8,380 nucleotides of DNA from positions 1 through 8,380 of the forward strand of contig JAQGOW010000255.1 in assembly GCA_028293405.1 (NCBI GenBank), in the 5' to 3' direction. The notes under the pieces are model-generated. The model was given only the letters and a program-made list of their open reading frames with translations. It made no database searches and was not told the DNA's origin. Position numbers and translations under genes: made by a program. Shown here piece after piece: positions 7,740 to 8,380 of the stretch (position 1 is the first letter of the stretch; each line of letters starts with the position of its first letter). Source of the DNA: Verrucomicrobiales bacterium. Lineage in GTDB: Bacteria; Verrucomicrobiota; Verrucomicrobiia; Limisphaerales; Palsa-1400.

Positions 7740-7758
7740 AGTGGTTCCTTTCAATTGT

Positions 7759-7777
7759 GGGCTGGCTTTTTCAGCCC
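7759..7777. other. Leader hairpin just upstream of the helix-turn-helix gene
   Basis: GGGCTG (7759-7764) and CAGCCC (7772-7777) form a 6-bp stem with a 7-base loop. On the transcribed minus strand the loop reads AAAAAGC. The hairpin sits 7 bases upstream of the AAAGGA ribosome binding site, close enough to affect translation initiation. It lacks the T-tract of an attenuator. Confidence 0.35.
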
Positions 7778-7790
7778 GAGTTAATGTTGG

Positions 7791-7806
7791 CGTGTAATTA
7801 TACACG
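7791..7806. other. Inverted repeat enclosing a TATAAT hexamer
   Basis: CGTGTA (7791-7796) and TACACG (7801-7806) flank ATTA. On the minus strand the centre gives a perfect TATAAT (7802-7797), but no -35 lies at the correct distance and the stem would be inside the leader of the transcript from the 7822-7850 promoter. It could be a second -10, a protein binding site or a short RNA hairpin. Confidence 0.35.
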
Positions 7807-7821
7807 CTTTTAATACGGAAG

Positions 7822-7850
7822 ATACTACATGCCGTAGCGACACGTGTCAA
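7822..7850 (-). promoter_or_regulatory. Sigma70-type promoter of the helix-turn-helix gene
   Basis: On the minus strand a perfect TTGACA (7850-7845), a 17-base spacer and TAGTAT (7827-7822, four of six consensus bases). Transcription would begin near 7815, giving a leader of about 75 bases before the ATG at 7739. Confidence 0.6.
7839..7848. promoter_or_regulatory. Operator-like palindrome over the -35 element
   Basis: GACACGTGTC is a perfect 10-bp palindrome that covers four bases of the -35 hexamer and the first six bases of the spacer. Its position suits a repressor site, possibly for the gene's own product, but a 10-bp palindrome can arise by chance. Confidence 0.4.
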
Positions 7851-7885
7851 TAGTGTTGTTAACGCCCTAACCCTGACGAGCAGGC

Positions 7886-7901
7886 TGAAGCTTGAGCTTC
7901 A
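7886..7901. repeat. Short inverted repeat in the gene-free stretch
   Basis: TGAAGCT (7886-7892) and AGCTTCA (7895-7901) form a 7-bp perfect stem with a 2-base TG centre. It lies 26 bases before the CT/GA-rich repeat. The stretch 7851-8053 has no supportable gene; besides this it holds the 7928-7951 repeat and a weak 5-bp inverted repeat at 7989-8005 (CGGAG/CTCCG). Confidence 0.4.
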
Positions 7902-7927
7902 ACACGGAACTACAGAGTAAACAGTTT

Positions 7928-7951
7928 CCTCTCCTCCCGAGGAGGAGAGGG
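7928..7951. repeat. CT/GA-rich palindromic repeat, intergenic copy
   Basis: CCTCTCCTCC (7928-7937) and GGAGGAGAGG (7941-7950) form a perfect 10-bp stem around CGA, followed by GGAG as in the copy at 4361-4401. The two copies share the stem sequence and the purine-rich right flank, in the same orientation, and differ mainly in the 3-base loop. This indicates a dispersed genomic repeat. Confidence 0.8.
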
Positions 7952-8053
7952 AGAAGGCCTATTGATTGCGACCACCTTTTAATCACACCGGAGGCTTGGA
8001 CTCCGACTGATTCCTCCTTGTTCGCTCGCAGGAAGTTGCTCAAAATAAGCGGA

Positions 8054-8380
8054 ATGGCCAACCAACCACTAAACGACTCATCCGCGTCGAAAGCGCGCGT
8101 TCCTTTTGTCTGGTTCATCGGGGTTCTTGCACTGATCTTTTTGGCTGAGCTGGCAATCACATTGCAGGATTGGCGGCATGGTGGTGGCGGTGGTGCTTTC
8201 TGGTTGGTTGCGATGCAGTCTTTTGCTTTTCTCGGAATGCTTTGGGCAGGCGGAATCATTGTGGCTGAAAGATGTTCGCAGCTGTTGAGTTGGCTCGAGC
8301 GAACCGGCAGGACAAAGCAATTTCATTTTTTGCGGATTATCCTGGTGGTTGTGGCTTCGATTGTTTGGATTCTTGTTATT
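8054..8380 (+). CDS. Multi-pass membrane protein of unknown function, N-terminal fragment
   Basis: The frame is open from ATG 8054 to the window edge (109 codons). About 16 polar N-terminal residues precede three hydrophobic segments: roughly residues 17-36 (FVWFIGVLALIFLAELAI), 48-69 (AFWLVAMQSFAFLGMLWAGG) and 93 to the end (LRIILVVVASIVWILVI). A Gly-rich loop (GGGGG at 43-47) joins the first two, and a basic/polar loop follows the second. I do not recognise the family; an N-terminal membrane anchor of a larger enzyme, for example a sulfatase-like one, is possible but unsupported. There is no good Shine-Dalgarno: AGGAAG at 8030-8035 is 18 bases away, and GGA abuts the ATG. No upstream in-frame ATG exists nearby, though TTG codons at 8018 and 8036 are alternatives. 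Confidence 0.6.
   Translation, partial: MANQPLNDSSASKARVPFVWFIGVLALIFLAELAITLQDWRHGGGGGAFWLVAMQSFAFLGMLWAGGIIVAERCSQLLSWLERTGRTKQFHFLRIILVVVASIVWILVI

Noticed and set aside
8078..8326. Minus-strand open frame over the right-hand end
   Set aside because: The plus-strand frame from 8054 encodes clear membrane segments; the minus frame is low-complexity and unsupported.

Overview
The window reads as ordinary bacterial chromosome. It has compact genes with about 50-55% G+C, ATGA-type coupled starts and several short genomic repeats. No tRNA, rRNA, CRISPR array, transposase or phage structural gene is visible. The mix suggests a PVC-group bacterium, most likely Verrucomicrobiota (inference, not proven). 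The supporting signs are an exported DUF5005-like propeller protein, a CT/GA-rich palindromic repeat inserted even inside a coding sequence, weak Shine-Dalgarno use at some genes, and a lone Pro-rich helix-turn-helix protein of a kind I associate with that phylum.

Layout. Bases 1-485 (minus) hold the N-terminal part of a Bax inhibitor-1/YccA-type membrane protein, with a candidate promoter at 536-564. Bases 634-4256 (minus) hold a two-gene operon, ackA then xfp, joined by a 4-base ATGA overlap. Xfp splits xylulose-5-P or fructose-6-P with phosphate to give acetyl-phosphate, and AckA converts that to acetate plus ATP, so the pair forms the tail of a phosphoketolase (bifid-type) shunt. Only 24 bp from the annotated ackA start, a plus-strand group begins: an exported DUF5005-like beta-propeller protein (4281-5423), a zinc-ribbon thioredoxin of TrxC type (5491-5961), and an NADPH-type aldo/keto reductase (5958-6818). 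The last two overlap by ATGA. A 10-bp-stem hairpin at 6824-6846 separates this group from a convergent minus-strand gene.

That minus-strand gene (6936-7739) encodes an unrecognised 267-residue protein with a Pro-rich N-terminus, a likely helix-turn-helix and a charged, probably coiled-coil C-terminal half. It has a good sigma70-type promoter (TTGACA, 17 bp, TAGTAT) overlapped by a perfect 10-bp palindrome, a leader containing two inverted repeats, and an array of six degenerate 10-bp repeats across its stop codon. From about 7851 to 8053 there is a gene-free stretch with further palindromes, including a second copy of the CT/GA-rich repeat found inside the DUF5005-like gene. The window ends inside a multi-pass membrane protein (8054 onward, plus strand).

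The most unusual items are the repeat-derived peptide in the exported protein, the decamer array and operator-like palindrome around the helix-turn-helix gene, and the tight divergent arrangement at ackA. I see no convincing new defence or mobile system.
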